A stretch of DNA of 64,000 nucleotides, taken from Thermosulfurimonas sp. F29 (GTDB lineage: Bacteria > Desulfobacterota > Thermodesulfobacteria > Thermodesulfobacteriales > Thermodesulfobacteriaceae). Both the position numbers and the translations under genes were made by a program. This document shows, one piece after another, positions 34,411-43,146 of the stretch. The stretch is taken from the NCBI RefSeq assembly GCF_019688735.1, contig NZ_JAIFYA010000004.1:1-64000 (forward strand), in the 5' to 3' direction. Position 1 is the first letter of the stretch. Each line of letters opens with the position of its first letter. The notes below the pieces were generated by a model, which saw only the letters and a program-made list of their open reading frames with translations, was not told the origin of the DNA and did not search any database.

Positions 34411-37145
34411 CGTTTCCAGGAAGATAGCGCCCGGCGCACAATCGTATCGACGATCTCGCTCGGAGGGACATCGGGCAACCCTTCGGGGTAGAGTTCGCTC
34501 ATGGCGGCCACCGTTCGAAAAATCGCTTCGTGCCGGCCGAAACCCTTTTCCGCCAGGGTTTTTACCGCGGCGTTACGGACTTCGGCTTCGCGCTCGCGAG
34601 TGGTGCAAAGGTAGCGCTCCGAAGGAGTGGGTTCCAGCTTGAGGACGGCGTTGCCCAGGTCCTCGGAGAGGAGAAGGAATTCCGAGTAGCGTCCGGGTGC
34701 GGTGCGGAGGCTTTTAAAGATCTCAAAGGTGTCCTCGGAGAAGCCAAGCGTTCGGGCCACATTGCGTCCAGCCTCGGTCATTTCGCCGTGGACGCCGGTG
34801 TGGGAGAGCACGATCCGCATGGAGGCGTTGTTGAGCACCCGGGCGCTGAAGTCTTCGATGTCCTGCGAGATGGTGATGGGGGCGAGCCCCAGGGCGCGGC
34901 CCTGCTTGTAGTCTATTTCGATGAGGCGCCAGAGGGGTTGGTGGCCGCGCAGGTGATGGCACTCGTCCACCACCAGCACCTTTTTGCGGCTCTTGCGGCG
35001 GAGAAGGGTCTCCCGGTCGTAAATGCGGGAGAGAATTTCTTCGTCTTCGGGGTGAACCACCAGCATTTCGCGGAGAAAGCGGTGTGCCACGGGGAAAGTC
35101 GCCCTGATGAGGGAGGGGTTGCCGGCGAGGCGCCCGAGGTGAAAGACGACGAAGTCGGTGCCGCGCAGTTGCATTCCCTGGGGGAGACTCACCACGGTCG
35201 GCGCGTCGAAAAGCCGTCCCGCGGGACCGGAGATGAGAATTTCGAGCATACGCCTTATCCGTCGGAGGGTTTCGCGATCCTCGGGGGTGCCGGCGAGTTC
35301 CGCCGAAGTGGAAAGTGTCCGCAGAAGGTCGGAGAGCGTCGGAACGCAGAGGGAGTGCGCGAGGTAGGCCACCCCGAGCCAGTAGTCGTCGCGGGTTTCC
35401 GCATAGCGCTTGAGGGCCGCGAGACGCGCTTCGAGCCAGGTGCGGGTCCCGTTGAAGACCTCCGCCGGGAGGTCGAAGCGTTCGGGCGGGATTTCCTCAA
35501 AAGTGCGGGGTGTGCCCTCGGTGGAGAGAAAGCGTTCGTAGGTCAGGCGGAGTCCTTTCCTCAGGAGGAAGAGGTCCTCCGCGGTGGCTCCCTCGAGCAC
35601 GGCGGGGAAAAAAACCTCGGTGAGGAATCCGAGGTGACGCTCGGGCGGCTTCGGAAGGGGGAAAGCGAACTCGAGGGGATTGAGCCCGCCGGCGTCTTCG
35701 GAGATGGAGATGTGTATGCCCCCGAAGAGCTCGGCTCCCGCTTCGTAGCTCGGACGGGTGGCCAAGTCCACCGCACCGATTCCGGGAGGATCCTTGAGAA
35801 AGCGAAGGTGAAAGAGGAGGTTTTGCACCAGAAAGGACTTTCCCTTGCCGGAAGGAGCGATGACGACGACGCCCCAGCGGGAAAGGGATTCGGAGATGGG
35901 AGAGTAAGCCGCCTGGGTACGCCACCGGGTTTCGAAAAGCACATGCGGTGCGCGACGGTCTCCCCTGAAGGGACCCGACATGGGGGCAAGGGCAAGAGCC
36001 ACAGCGGCGCGTGCATGCAACCTCCGAGCCCTGACGCGGCGAGCGGCTCCGGGAAAGCTCCAGACCAGAAAGGCGTTTGCGGCGGCGCGGTTCTCCTCCT
36101 CGAGGAGGAGTCCTCTTTCGATGTGAGCGGTGAAAACGGCTTCGGCTCTGCGCCGCAGAGTTTCGGAAGTTTTGGCGGCGGTGAACACATGATAAGCCGT
36201 TTCAATGAGGCGGCCGTCCTCGGCAAGGATTTCGGAAAGGAGTTCGTCGATGGCTCTTTCCTTGGCGGAGTTCTGGTCGCGGGCGAATCCGACGCCGAGC
36301 ACATTGGCAACCTGCGCGTAGCGCCGCAGGTTGCCGAGTTTGCGCCGAGCCTCGTATTGGGACGGGGGGAAAACCAGGTGCACAACGGCGCGTCCCGGAA
36401 CGGGCAACTCCGCGAAAAGGTCGTGAAAGAGGGCCGCACTTACTTCCTCGGAGGGGAAAGCCGCAAGCGACCATGCTTTCCACCTGAGGGGTCCGCATCT
36501 CAGCACGCCCTCTTCGGAAAGCGCAATGTCTCCCCGAAAAAGGAGGTCGATGAGCTCGACATCGCCGAAAAAAAGAGCTTTGGAGAACCTTCGCAGGCGA
36601 TCCGGCAGAGTCGTTGGAAAAGGCGAGAGGTTGTACTGTTCGTAGAGGAAGGAGATGAGATCTTCAAAGTCCAGAGGCTTTGTTTCAAACCCGGTTTTTT
36701 CGAAGATTTCCCGAAGGGTGGGGATGGTGCGCTTCAGGCGAGCAAGAGCCTTGCGGTAGCCGTTTGCTCCGTTTCCGCTTTCGGGGGAGAAAGCAATCGC
36801 CGCATAGAAGTGTCGGGTTACGGTGCGAGCCGAAAGCAAGCGGATCTTTTCCTCGGCGAGAGGGTTCGCTTTGTTCTGGAGGGAGAGAAAGCGCTCGGCA
36901 AGTTCTCTTTCTCCGCCGAACATGGTGACGGAAACGAAGGAAAGACATCCTCCGCGGCAGGGTGCCTCTAGGGACCGTTCAAGGCGCACAATGCGTTCGG
37001 CGCAGGCGGGTTCCGCTTCGGCGCGACTGTTCGAGGGAGGAGGGTAGAGGCGGAGCACGCCCACGACGGAGAGGTCCCTCAGAACAATGTGGTCCCGCAC
37101 CACGGCCAGAACGGGCCAGAGGTCGGAAATGGTCTTGCCGGCCAT
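34407..37145 (-). CDS. virB4: VirB4/TraC/TraU-type conjugation ATPase
   Basis: 912 residues starting at ATG 37145 behind GGAAGGAG. The N-terminal about 400 residues are the VirB4 N domain. Walker A is VIAPSGKGKSFLVQNLL (about residue 425) and Walker B is KKVLVVDECHHLRGH. A later motif ITISQDIEDF corresponds to the sensor region of VirB4/TraC proteins. It is the cytoplasmic motor of type IV secretion and the best evidence that the element is conjugative. No relaxase or coupling protein is seen in the window. It is divergent from the small genes at 37275. Confidence 0.93.
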   Translation of the reverse strand: MAGKTISDLWPVLAVVRDHIVLRDLSVVGVLRLYPPPSNSRAEAEPACAERIVRLERSLEAPCRGGCLSFVSVTMFGGERELAERFLSLQNKANPLAEEKIRLLSARTVTRHFYAAIAFSPESGNGANGYRKALARLKRTIPTLREIFEKTGFETKPLDFEDLISFLYEQYNLSPFPTTLPDRLRRFSKALFFGDVELIDLLFRGDIALSEEGVLRCGPLRWKAWSLAAFPSEEVSAALFHDLFAELPVPGRAVVHLVFPPSQYEARRKLGNLRRYAQVANVLGVGFARDQNSAKERAIDELLSEILAEDGRLIETAYHVFTAAKTSETLRRRAEAVFTAHIERGLLLEEENRAAANAFLVWSFPGAARRVRARRLHARAAVALALAPMSGPFRGDRRAPHVLFETRWRTQAAYSPISESLSRWGVVVIAPSGKGKSFLVQNLLFHLRFLKDPPGIGAVDLATRPSYEAGAELFGGIHISISEDAGGLNPLEFAFPLPKPPERHLGFLTEVFFPAVLEGATAEDLFLLRKGLRLTYERFLSTEGTPRTFEEIPPERFDLPAEVFNGTRTWLEARLAALKRYAETRDDYWLGVAYLAHSLCVPTLSDLLRTLSTSAELAGTPEDRETLRRIRRMLEILISGPAGRLFDAPTVVSLPQGMQLRGTDFVVFHLGRLAGNPSLIRATFPVAHRFLREMLVVHPEDEEILSRIYDRETLLRRKSRKKVLVVDECHHLRGHQPLWRLIEIDYKQGRALGLAPITISQDIEDFSARVLNNASMRIVLSHTGVHGEMTEAGRNVARTLGFSEDTFEIFKSLRTAPGRYSEFLLLSEDLGNAVLKLEPTPSERYLCTTREREAEVRNAAVKTLAEKGFGRHEAIFRTVAAMSELYPEGLPDVPPSEIVDTIVRRALSSWKR

Positions 37146-37274
37146 TTGTTGCGCTCCTTCCGTAACCGGTTCTGGCGTGTTTCGTCGTGAGCAAAGACAA
37201 AATGACCGCCGAGCGAAGGGTTATTTTTAGGGAAGCAAAGTGTGTGTCAATTTCGGGAAAAGGGGGTGTGGACG

Positions 37275-37550
37275 ATGACCGAGACGGTGACGGAAAGGAA
37301 TGCGGAGGTCCGACGGGGAAACGATGTGCTTGCAGAGGCGGCCTTTTACGAAAATTTCGTGGTGGAGGTGTTAAGACAGGCCATCCGGGAGAGCGAGGCA
37401 ATCCAGCGCGAGCTCGAGCGGTTTGACCGCGAGAACCGTCGGGAATTGCTGGCGGCTTTGCTCATGTTGCTGACGGTGGAAGTGCCGCAGGAAGTGGCTG
37501 AGGTGCTTTCCGCATCGGGCGGGTTTGAAGTGGCGGCTGGGACCGCTTGA
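37275..37550 (+). CDS. Small helical protein, unknown
   Basis: 91 residues from ATG 37275 behind AGGGGGTG. Mostly amphipathic helix, acidic N-terminus, and a hydrophobic helix near the end (LLAALLMLLTVEV). It is 28 bp upstream of the 253-residue gene, so a two-gene operon. Divergent from virB4 over about 130 bp. Confidence 0.72.
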   Translation: MTETVTERNAEVRRGNDVLAEAAFYENFVVEVLRQAIRESEAIQRELERFDRENRRELLAALLMLLTVEVPQEVAEVLSASGGFEVAAGTA

Positions 37551-37578
37551 GGTAAGAGAGAAAGGGGGTGTTCGAACA

Positions 37579-38340
37579 ATGGCCGAGGTCAAAGTGGATC
37601 GTCGGGTAAAAGAGAAGCGGCCGGGGCTGGCTCAGGACGCCCGAATGGTGGCGATGCACCTCTCCCAGGAGCGAGCGCGGGCGCTCGCGGAGAGGCTGGT
37701 GGTTGAGCTTGAGGAGGAGAGGGAGCGTGATCGAGTTTTGCTTGCGGAAGTGGAAGACATTACCAAACCGTCCAAAGCGAGCAAACCCGTGCATGACCGT
37801 TCCTCTCTGAAGCCGCTGGCGCACACGGCGGCGGAAACAATGGTGCAGGGGCTTAGTGAGACCGATCCGAATGCGCTGGTGCGAATGATTGTGCAAAACA
37901 TGGTGCGGGCCGGAGTGGAAATGCTCCATGTGGGAAAGTACAAAATGGCGTTACCCGCTTTTGCGAAAGGCCGCGGAGCATGGCAAACCATTCGCAAGGC
38001 CGGCGCTGGTGTCCTTGCGGAAAAGCCCGAACCGGTTTCCAGATCGGTCGAAACTCCCGAATCGCCTGTTATACGCAATGAAGAACATTCCTATGTTGCG
38101 GATTTCGGACGCGGGCGTTTGCACTTTCCGAAACCGGAGTCTTTGGACATCGCAGACCGGAATGCAGGTCAGCGTGAAAAGCAGATCCCTCGGGCATTTG
38201 CCCATCTGATCCCCGTTTGGAACCGCATTCAGAACCTTCTTCGCAATGTCGCGAGTGCTCCCGAACATGCACCCTCGCGATCGCGGCGATCCAGACCTGC
38301 TCCCGCTATCGCCACGGGACCGACACCTGCTCCGAGATAA
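37579..38340 (+). CDS. Hypothetical protein with basic Pro-rich tail
   Basis: 253 residues from ATG 37579 (AGGGGGTG site). The N-terminal 70 residues are highly charged and helical (ERARALAERLVVELEEERER). The middle has a helical region with MIVQNMVRAGVEML. The last 30 residues are Arg/Pro/Ala-rich and probably disordered, perhaps binding nucleic acid. It is unrecognised. Array 4 begins 28 bp after the stop. Confidence 0.72.
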   Translation: MAEVKVDRRVKEKRPGLAQDARMVAMHLSQERARALAERLVVELEEERERDRVLLAEVEDITKPSKASKPVHDRSSLKPLAHTAAETMVQGLSETDPNALVRMIVQNMVRAGVEMLHVGKYKMALPAFAKGRGAWQTIRKAGAGVLAEKPEPVSRSVETPESPVIRNEEHSYVADFGRGRLHFPKPESLDIADRNAGQREKQIPRAFAHLIPVWNRIQNLLRNVASAPEHAPSRSRRSRPAPAIATGPTPAPR

Positions 38341-38368
38341 TCCCGGTCCGGATTTGCTAGGTCTCGGC

Positions 38369-38428
38369 CTATCGGAAACAGTTAAGAAAATCCTTATCGA
38401 TAAGATTTTGCTAAAACCTTATCGATAG
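38369..38428. repeat. Triple ATCGAT palindrome array 4 (first box degenerate)
   Basis: Boxes at 38371-38376 (ATCGGA, decayed), 38396-38401 and 38421-38426 keep the 25-bp spacing. The middle box is CTTATCGATAAG and the third CTTATCGATAGG. The second spacer is ATTTTGCTAAAAC, like arrays 1 and 2. The array lies between the 253-residue gene (plus) and the end of the IS607-type element (minus). Confidence 0.88.
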
Positions 38429-38450
38429 GCTCAACCCGCACTACACCTGG

Positions 38451-40049
38451 TTAACCAAACCGCACATTAGTGAATTGTGCGGCCGCCCCCGCACCAGGTA
38501 CGGGAGCTGGCGGTCCCGTCGCCCTCGTCCCTGCCCCTGAGACCAAAATCCGCCTCAAGGGTGAGAAGTCCCTCACGAAGGGCTTCCCCAGGAGAGGGAC
38601 GACGACCGCCACCCGGAGAACTCTCCAGCCCTTTTGCCGGGCTCCGGCCCGGCCCCTCGGAGACTTCTTCCCTCGAGCGGTCCCCTGCGGGAAGACCGGA
38701 TCGCTCCCCGGGTCTTTTAAACTCTCAAGGTGCCTTTGAAGCACCTTTATCTCCCTGCTTGCTCGTTTGATCTCCCTCCGAATCCGATTCCGCTTCCACG
38801 AATTCGATTCCCGCTCCAATTCCTCGTTAAGAGCCTTCCGCTTCTCCCGCCACCGCAAAATCCCATACTCCAAAAACTCCCTGTCCGAAAGCAACCTCCG
38901 GTAATTACGGGGAATTCCGTCCCATAAGCCCAGCCCTCGCCTTCCTATCACCAGCGCCGCCGCCCGGTCCCTATCAAGCCCATATTGCGGGGCATACTTC
39001 AAAGCCCCCACCACTGAACTCCAAGCCGCAGGAACTTTTCTTACCTCAATTCCATTTCTTCGCGCCAACACCTCTATCCGCTCAAGCAATTTCCGATAAA
39101 CGAATTGATGAAGCCTCCTCCTGAGCTTGCCCGCTCCGTCTCCCCGGCAACCCTTGGGAAGCTTCTTAAGATTCTCCATCACTATCGCCCGCCTTCTCTT
39201 CCGGGCCATTTCCACCACTCGATGAGCCGTTTCCCAGAGCAAAAGATCCTTCTTTCCACCGGAAACCCCGATCAGGTGTGACAGATCCATCCGCCCCGAA
39301 TCCACCGGATTCCCATCCTCTTTCACCTCCGCCCAGGCCAGATGAAACGGACTGGCATTCACATCGAGACCGATTACCCCCCAACTCTTGGTGATCTCCA
39401 CTTCGGGCCGCTTCTCCTCAAAGGACACCAGAGCGTAAAGCCTTCCGTCTTTGAGTTTGAGTTCCACGGAGTAAGGGAACCATCTGCCGGAAAGCTCGGC
39501 CTGAATCAGGTCGTGCACAAAAGCCGTCCATTTGTCCCGATCCCTTCGGCCCACCTGCACCTTCCGGTGCACATGGGCATATACATACTCCCGCTCACCC
39601 ACATTGATCCGAAGATAAAGAGTGCCTTCCCTCCAGACAAAACGCAGATTGAGATTGCCGTGCTTTGACCGGTCTCCTCTGGAATAGAGATGACCCTGCC
39701 TCGCCTCCCGCCATCTTCGCTTCAATCTCTCCCGATCCCTTCCGTTAAGATGTTTCCTCTTTAACTGCTCGAAAAGTTTCCGTCCTCCGAAAACCACCTT
39801 CCGAACACTTCGCCCCGCTTCCTTTCTTGCGGAAAATATCTCTCTCGCCTTCAAAATGGCGTCGTCCGCATACCGGGTGTTCAATCCAAAAAGAGAAGGA
39901 AGGTCCCGCTTAAGCTCGTTTCGAGTCCGGCCTTCTATGAGTCTCTGATAACCATACCGCATGCAGGCCGACCATCGGCGCATGAGATCCAGAACTTTCT
40001 CCTGATCGCTCTTAGATTCAAAGCTCAGCCGACATTGAAGAGTAATCAC
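38451..40049 (-). CDS. tnpB: TnpB-type RNA-guided nuclease family protein lacking the zinc finger
   Basis: 532 residues, GTG start overlapping the tnpA stop. RuvC motifs are GLDVNASP (Asp 229), IVMENLKKL (Glu 292) and GLDRDRAAALVI (Asp 361). The four-cysteine ribbon normally found between RuvC-II and RuvC-III is absent, replaced by AWSSVVGALKYAPQY, so this belongs to the zinc-less TnpB subgroup. The last about 90 residues are Arg/Gly/Pro-rich and cover DNA able to form hairpins, as expected where the guide (omega) RNA overlaps the tnpB 3' end. In related elements TnpB cuts donor sites to keep the element. Confidence 0.9.
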   Translation of the reverse strand: MITLQCRLSFESKSDQEKVLDLMRRWSACMRYGYQRLIEGRTRNELKRDLPSLFGLNTRYADDAILKAREIFSARKEAGRSVRKVVFGGRKLFEQLKRKHLNGRDRERLKRRWREARQGHLYSRGDRSKHGNLNLRFVWREGTLYLRINVGEREYVYAHVHRKVQVGRRDRDKWTAFVHDLIQAELSGRWFPYSVELKLKDGRLYALVSFEEKRPEVEITKSWGVIGLDVNASPFHLAWAEVKEDGNPVDSGRMDLSHLIGVSGGKKDLLLWETAHRVVEMARKRRRAIVMENLKKLPKGCRGDGAGKLRRRLHQFVYRKLLERIEVLARRNGIEVRKVPAAWSSVVGALKYAPQYGLDRDRAAALVIGRRGLGLWDGIPRNYRRLLSDREFLEYGILRWREKRKALNEELERESNSWKRNRIRREIKRASREIKVLQRHLESLKDPGSDPVFPQGTARGKKSPRGRAGARQKGWRVLRVAVVVPLLGKPFVRDFSPLRRILVSGAGTRATGPPAPVPGAGAAAQFTNVRFG

Positions 40050-40651
40050 TTTCTCTTCCCTCCACGGGCGCCATAAACACGAGCCGCAAATGAAGTCACT
40101 ATGGCTATAAGGTCCTCCGCAAGCTCCCTCATCCGATCCTCTTCATGGTCTTCGCCGTTTATCACGATTAACTCCACCCCGTGGCTCTCAAAAAAGGCCT
40201 TCAAATAATTGAACCCGAACCGGGCCAGACGGTCCGGATACTCCACCACCACCTTCTCCACCCTGCCGTTCTTGACCCGATTGAGCAGTTTCTGAAGACC
40301 GCGCCGGTTCTCATTGACCCCGCTGGCTATTTCCGAAATCACCTCGTATCGCCAGCCTCTTTCCTCCGCATACTTTTTCAGTCGCTCGATTTGGTTCTTC
40401 AAATATTCTTCCTGCTTGCGGGTGGAAACACGGGCATAAAGAATCACTTTCGGAGGCTCCGGATTGATCTGATCTCCAAACATCCCCAGCAGGCGTTCAA
40501 TGTCTTCCTTGCGATACCTGCGTCTCCCTCCAGGCGTCTTGAAAGGTTTTAACAGACCCTGCTTTTCCCAGTTCAGAAGCGTATTCCGATGCAAACCGTA
40601 GAGTTCTTTAACTTCTTGTGCAGTCAATAATATCCGGTCCATGTCGGCCAC
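40046..40651 (-). CDS. tnpA: IS607 serine recombinase transposase TnpA
   Basis: 201 residues (GTG 40651 or ATG 40642). A MerR-like winged helix at the N-terminus (LTAQEVKELYGLHRNTLLNWE, GGRRRYRKEDIE) is followed by a serine recombinase catalytic domain with LYARVSTRKQ (nucleophile Ser 76) and YPDRLARFGFNYL. This domain order, DNA-binding first, is diagnostic of IS607. It looks intact. Confidence 0.95.
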   Translation of the reverse strand: MADMDRILLTAQEVKELYGLHRNTLLNWEKQGLLKPFKTPGGRRRYRKEDIERLLGMFGDQINPEPPKVILYARVSTRKQEEYLKNQIERLKKYAEERGWRYEVISEIASGVNENRRGLQKLLNRVKNGRVEKVVVEYPDRLARFGFNYLKAFFESHGVELIVINGEDHEEDRMRELAEDLIAIVTSFAARVYGARGGKRK

Positions 40652-40828
40652 TAATATAACCTACTGTGCGTAAAATTGCAACTGTTGTGAACCTCCGCAC
40701 AAACGGGCAACAGTTAACTGACAACCCTCAAATGCCTTGAGCGACAACGGATTCGCCGTGTTTGGGCGCGGGTGTCCAATGGGTAGTCTTTAAATGAAAG
40801 CAAGTCCTTCAGTATCTAGGGAGGACCC

Positions 40829-41500
40829 ATGATTCAGACAATCAAGGAATTCCTAATGTGCCAAGCGATCGTTTTTCCGGCCGCTTTCTGGGTCACCGGA
40901 ATGAATCAGGCGTATGAACTTTACAAGCGCGGGCATTGGTTCGATTCCTTCAGAGCATTCCTTGCCAAACACCTAGTGCTTCTACCCCGCTGGTACATGC
41001 GGGCATTTCTTTTGAGCATCCCGTGGTCCGGTTTCGCATTCATTTCTTTAAAACTCAGACACCCTGACCAGTTGCCTCTGTTTCTGAACTTCCTCATGGG
41101 GGTGACGGATGTAATCAGTCTCGCGGCAATTTCTGGCATACTGCTCGTCTTTTTGCGCTCGCGCGTTTTCGGTCTCGCTTTGATCGAGAAAGAGGGAACC
41201 ATGCGCCTATGGACTAGGGGCTTCCACGATCTCCCCGGTGCCCGTCGGGCCGTGTGGGAGGCCCGGTGCATGCTGGGTGAGTCGGGTGTGGAGCGGGTGC
41301 TCGTGGTGTGTGTGGCGGATAGGTTTTTCGGAAAAAGGTGGACATTCGCAAGAAACCCGGAGTTGAGGCGATTGGACATATATACTGCCTGTTTCGCCAA
41401 CACCGAAAGCAGTGGTACGGAGTCGCTTGCGCCGGGCGGACATTGTCCGCGGGGCGAGGCGCTTAAAAAGGGTGAACAAACCGAGCGAAAATCCTCATAA
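40829..41500 (+). CDS. Membrane protein, unknown
   Basis: 223 residues with a good ribosome-binding site (AGGGAGGACCC). At least two membrane segments are seen (about 54-76 and 85-110), with a possible third near residue 12. A cytoplasmic C-terminal domain follows that looks like a small alpha/beta fold (VERVLVVCVADRFFGK) with a polar tail. It is the first gene of the accessory region downstream of the transposon. No family recognised. Confidence 0.75.
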   Translation: MIQTIKEFLMCQAIVFPAAFWVTGMNQAYELYKRGHWFDSFRAFLAKHLVLLPRWYMRAFLLSIPWSGFAFISLKLRHPDQLPLFLNFLMGVTDVISLAAISGILLVFLRSRVFGLALIEKEGTMRLWTRGFHDLPGARRAVWEARCMLGESGVERVLVVCVADRFFGKRWTFARNPELRRLDIYTACFANTESSGTESLAPGGHCPRGEALKKGEQTERKSS

Positions 41501-41514
41501 GGAGGAAGGAGAAT

Positions 41515-41952
41515 ATGATAAAGAAATGGTTTGTCAGAAGCTTTGACTATTTGGTGGCCGCTTTATTCATCGTTTGTGCCTTCGGGGGGTTCTTGGCTTG
41601 GCTCATACGCGACATTAATGAGGGCGTAGCGCAACAGAGAAAGATTGCGGTTACCATTGAGAAGGATCGCAAAACGAAATCCTTTCTTGGACTAAAGTGT
41701 GAAGGGCGGTTCTTTACTTCCAAAGACTTTCAAATAGTGTATGTAAGAGAAACCATTCCCTGCTTGAAATCCGACTTTCCATTCATAGGAAGTTGCAAGG
41801 TCCTTGTTCCCAAATTGCTGACTAGAGATGGAAAGTTCTATTCCAGAATCGACAATTGCGAGTCGGTTTTTTCTTCAGAAGACCCTCACTACAATACTAG
41901 GGAGGTCGCGAATGGAAAGGATTTGCGCTTCGGTGGATCGAATGATCGCTGA
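41515..41952 (+). CDS. Signal-anchored small protein with four cysteines
   Basis: 145 residues behind GGAGGAAGGAG. One N-terminal membrane helix (YLVAALFIVCAFGGFLAWLI) and an extracytoplasmic domain with cysteines near 63, 83, 93 and 114, suggesting two disulfides. It resembles the 42108 protein in topology (helix then Cys-containing domain). The next gene starts inside its 3' end. Confidence 0.75.
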   Translation: MIKKWFVRSFDYLVAALFIVCAFGGFLAWLIRDINEGVAQQRKIAVTIEKDRKTKSFLGLKCEGRFFTSKDFQIVYVRETIPCLKSDFPFIGSCKVLVPKLLTRDGKFYSRIDNCESVFSSEDPHYNTREVANGKDLRFGGSNDR

Positions 41953-42121
41953 GACGGAAAGCCAGCTTAGGGAGATCAGCAAGATGTGCGAGGAGCTTCC
42001 GCCAGAGTTGACAGTAGAAGGAAAGATGATCAAGGAACGACTTAAAGGCCGAATTGAGGCCTTCAAGAGAGTGAAAAAAGAAATCTGTAAGACAAAGGAG
42101 GATCACAATGAGCAAAGCTAG
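41912..42121 (+). CDS. Small coiled-coil protein, duplicated downstream
   Basis: 69 residues from ATG 41912 behind GGGAGGTCG, overlapping the preceding gene by 41 bp. Almost entirely helical and charged (MIAETESQLREISKMCEELP, GRIEAFKRVKKEICK). Its 3' half is repeated in diverged form at 42850-42948, showing a past duplication around the 42108 gene. Confidence 0.75.
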   Translation: MERICASVDRMIAETESQLREISKMCEELPPELTVEGKMIKERLKGRIEAFKRVKKEICKTKEDHNEQS

Positions 42122-42872
42122 AGAAGTGGTTAATTTTGCATTCTTCCAGAGAGCTTTCCCAATTCATGAAAACGGGAGGAAAGTCATGCTTAACCAGAAA
42201 ATCAAAAACATATTCACCGCTACTGGAATTATCTTTCTGGCAATCCTATCCGGATGGGGAATCATTCATGGGATAGAAGAAGAAAAGCTAGCAAATTCCT
42301 ACCGCGCAATTTACCCAAAAATATTCAGCACCTTTGCAGAAAGAATTAAAAAGCTCGCTAAAAAATCGCAAGCGATATACTGTGGTGAAGCGTTTACAAG
42401 GCTTCGTCCAAAATTCGTAAAAATGCGTATTGATGGATTTTCCAATGTTCTCCTTCTCGACGACAAAGGACAATGGCATTACATAGAAGACTGCCTGTTC
42501 GTCAAAACAGTAGAGAAAGGACAATGGAGGATCCTCTCTGTAGACGGAAAGATTATCATCGCGAACAAACGAATACTTGCCGAACGGCTCGCGATTAAAT
42601 ATCTCCTGAACACGGGAATTTTCGGAAGTTCTGACACCGTCGAACTGCGCAAGGAATGTTTTAGTAGCGCAAGCGTTTTTCAGGCCCTTGCTGAACTAAA
42701 AAATCAGGACCCAGAGCAGCTTGTTTCCTGCCATCTGTCTGTAGAGCATACATACCTTTACATGGACACAAAAGGACGAATTATTCCTCCAGCCACTATC
42801 TTCAAAGTTTTGTCTGGAACCAAGGGAGAGGATTTAGAAGGTCCTTACCATGGTACCCAAGGGACGACTTAA
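42108..42872 (+). CDS. Signal-anchored protein, AT-rich gene
   Basis: 254 residues from ATG 42108, or 228 from ATG 42186; both have good ribosome-binding sites. One membrane helix (IFTATGIIFLAILSGWGIIHG) is followed by an extracytoplasmic domain with about four cysteines. The gene is more AT-rich than the backbone. It lies between the two copies of the coiled-coil sequence and so probably arrived with the duplication. Function unknown. Confidence 0.75.
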   Translation: MSKAREVVNFAFFQRAFPIHENGRKVMLNQKIKNIFTATGIIFLAILSGWGIIHGIEEEKLANSYRAIYPKIFSTFAERIKKLAKKSQAIYCGEAFTRLRPKFVKMRIDGFSNVLLLDDKGQWHYIEDCLFVKTVEKGQWRILSVDGKIIIANKRILAERLAIKYLLNTGIFGSSDTVELRKECFSSASVFQALAELKNQDPEQLVSCHLSVEHTYLYMDTKGRIIPPATIFKVLSGTKGEDLEGPYHGTQGTT

Positions 42873-42948
42873 GGGCCGGATTGAGGCCTTTAAGAGGGTG
42901 AAGAGAGAGGTGTGCAAAGCAAAGGAGGGCAATGATGAACAGGGATAA
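42850..42948 (+). pseudogene. Truncated duplicate of the coiled-coil gene
   Basis: A 32-codon ORF (ATG 42850) encodes GRLKGRIEAFKRVKREVCKA, nearly identical to the C-terminus of the 41912 protein (ERLKGRIEAFKRVKKEICKT). The front half is missing and the ORF overlaps the end of the 42108 gene, so this is a fragment left by duplication. It also supplies the AAAGGAGGG ribosome-binding site of the next gene. Confidence 0.75.
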
Positions 42949-43114
42949 GCACATCGAAGGCTATCGATTACCTCTCATTCCCCGCGGCGGAGTTCACCGT
43001 CCGCGGAAAGGGAAGGGAAGCTACCACCGAGAGGAGGAGAAGCGCGCGATCCGGGAGGGGCTCAGGGAGTGGCGTATCGAGCGGATCGAGGAGGATGATG
43101 GGTATATGGACTGA
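42932..43114 (+). CDS. Small charged protein with C-terminal RIEEDDGY tag
   Basis: 60 residues from ATG 42932 (AAAGGAGGGC site). Highly charged, no known domain. Its last residues (IERIEEDDGYMD) are shared with the next protein (IERIEEDDGYQD), although the rest differs. The DNA of this tail is almost identical in both, so it is a recent shared cassette. Confidence 0.68.
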   Translation: MMNRDKHIEGYRLPLIPRGGVHRPRKGKGSYHREEEKRAIREGLREWRIERIEEDDGYMD

Positions 43115-43146
43115 GAAAGGACTCAAAAAAATAAAGGAGGTGCGTC

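Larger units (their letters stand above)
38440..40720 (-). mobile_element. IS607-family transposon (tnpA-tnpB)
   Basis: The pair serine recombinase tnpA plus tnpB, overlapping by 4 bp in the order tnpA-tnpB, defines an IS607-type element. Ends are not certain, because IS607 makes no terminal repeats or long target duplications. The left end should lie within about 70 bp upstream of tnpA, where an inverted repeat AACTGTTG/CAACAGTT (40680-40687, 40708-40715) occurs. The right end is probably near the hairpin CCGCACA/TGTGCGG around 38460-38482. It sits directly beside array 4. Confidence 0.8.

Noticed and set aside
34530-36971. 813-codon open frame antisense to the virB4-like gene
   Set aside because: It is a codon-bias shadow: the translation is low-complexity Gly/Glu/Phe with no motifs, while the opposite strand encodes a clear VirB4 ATPase.
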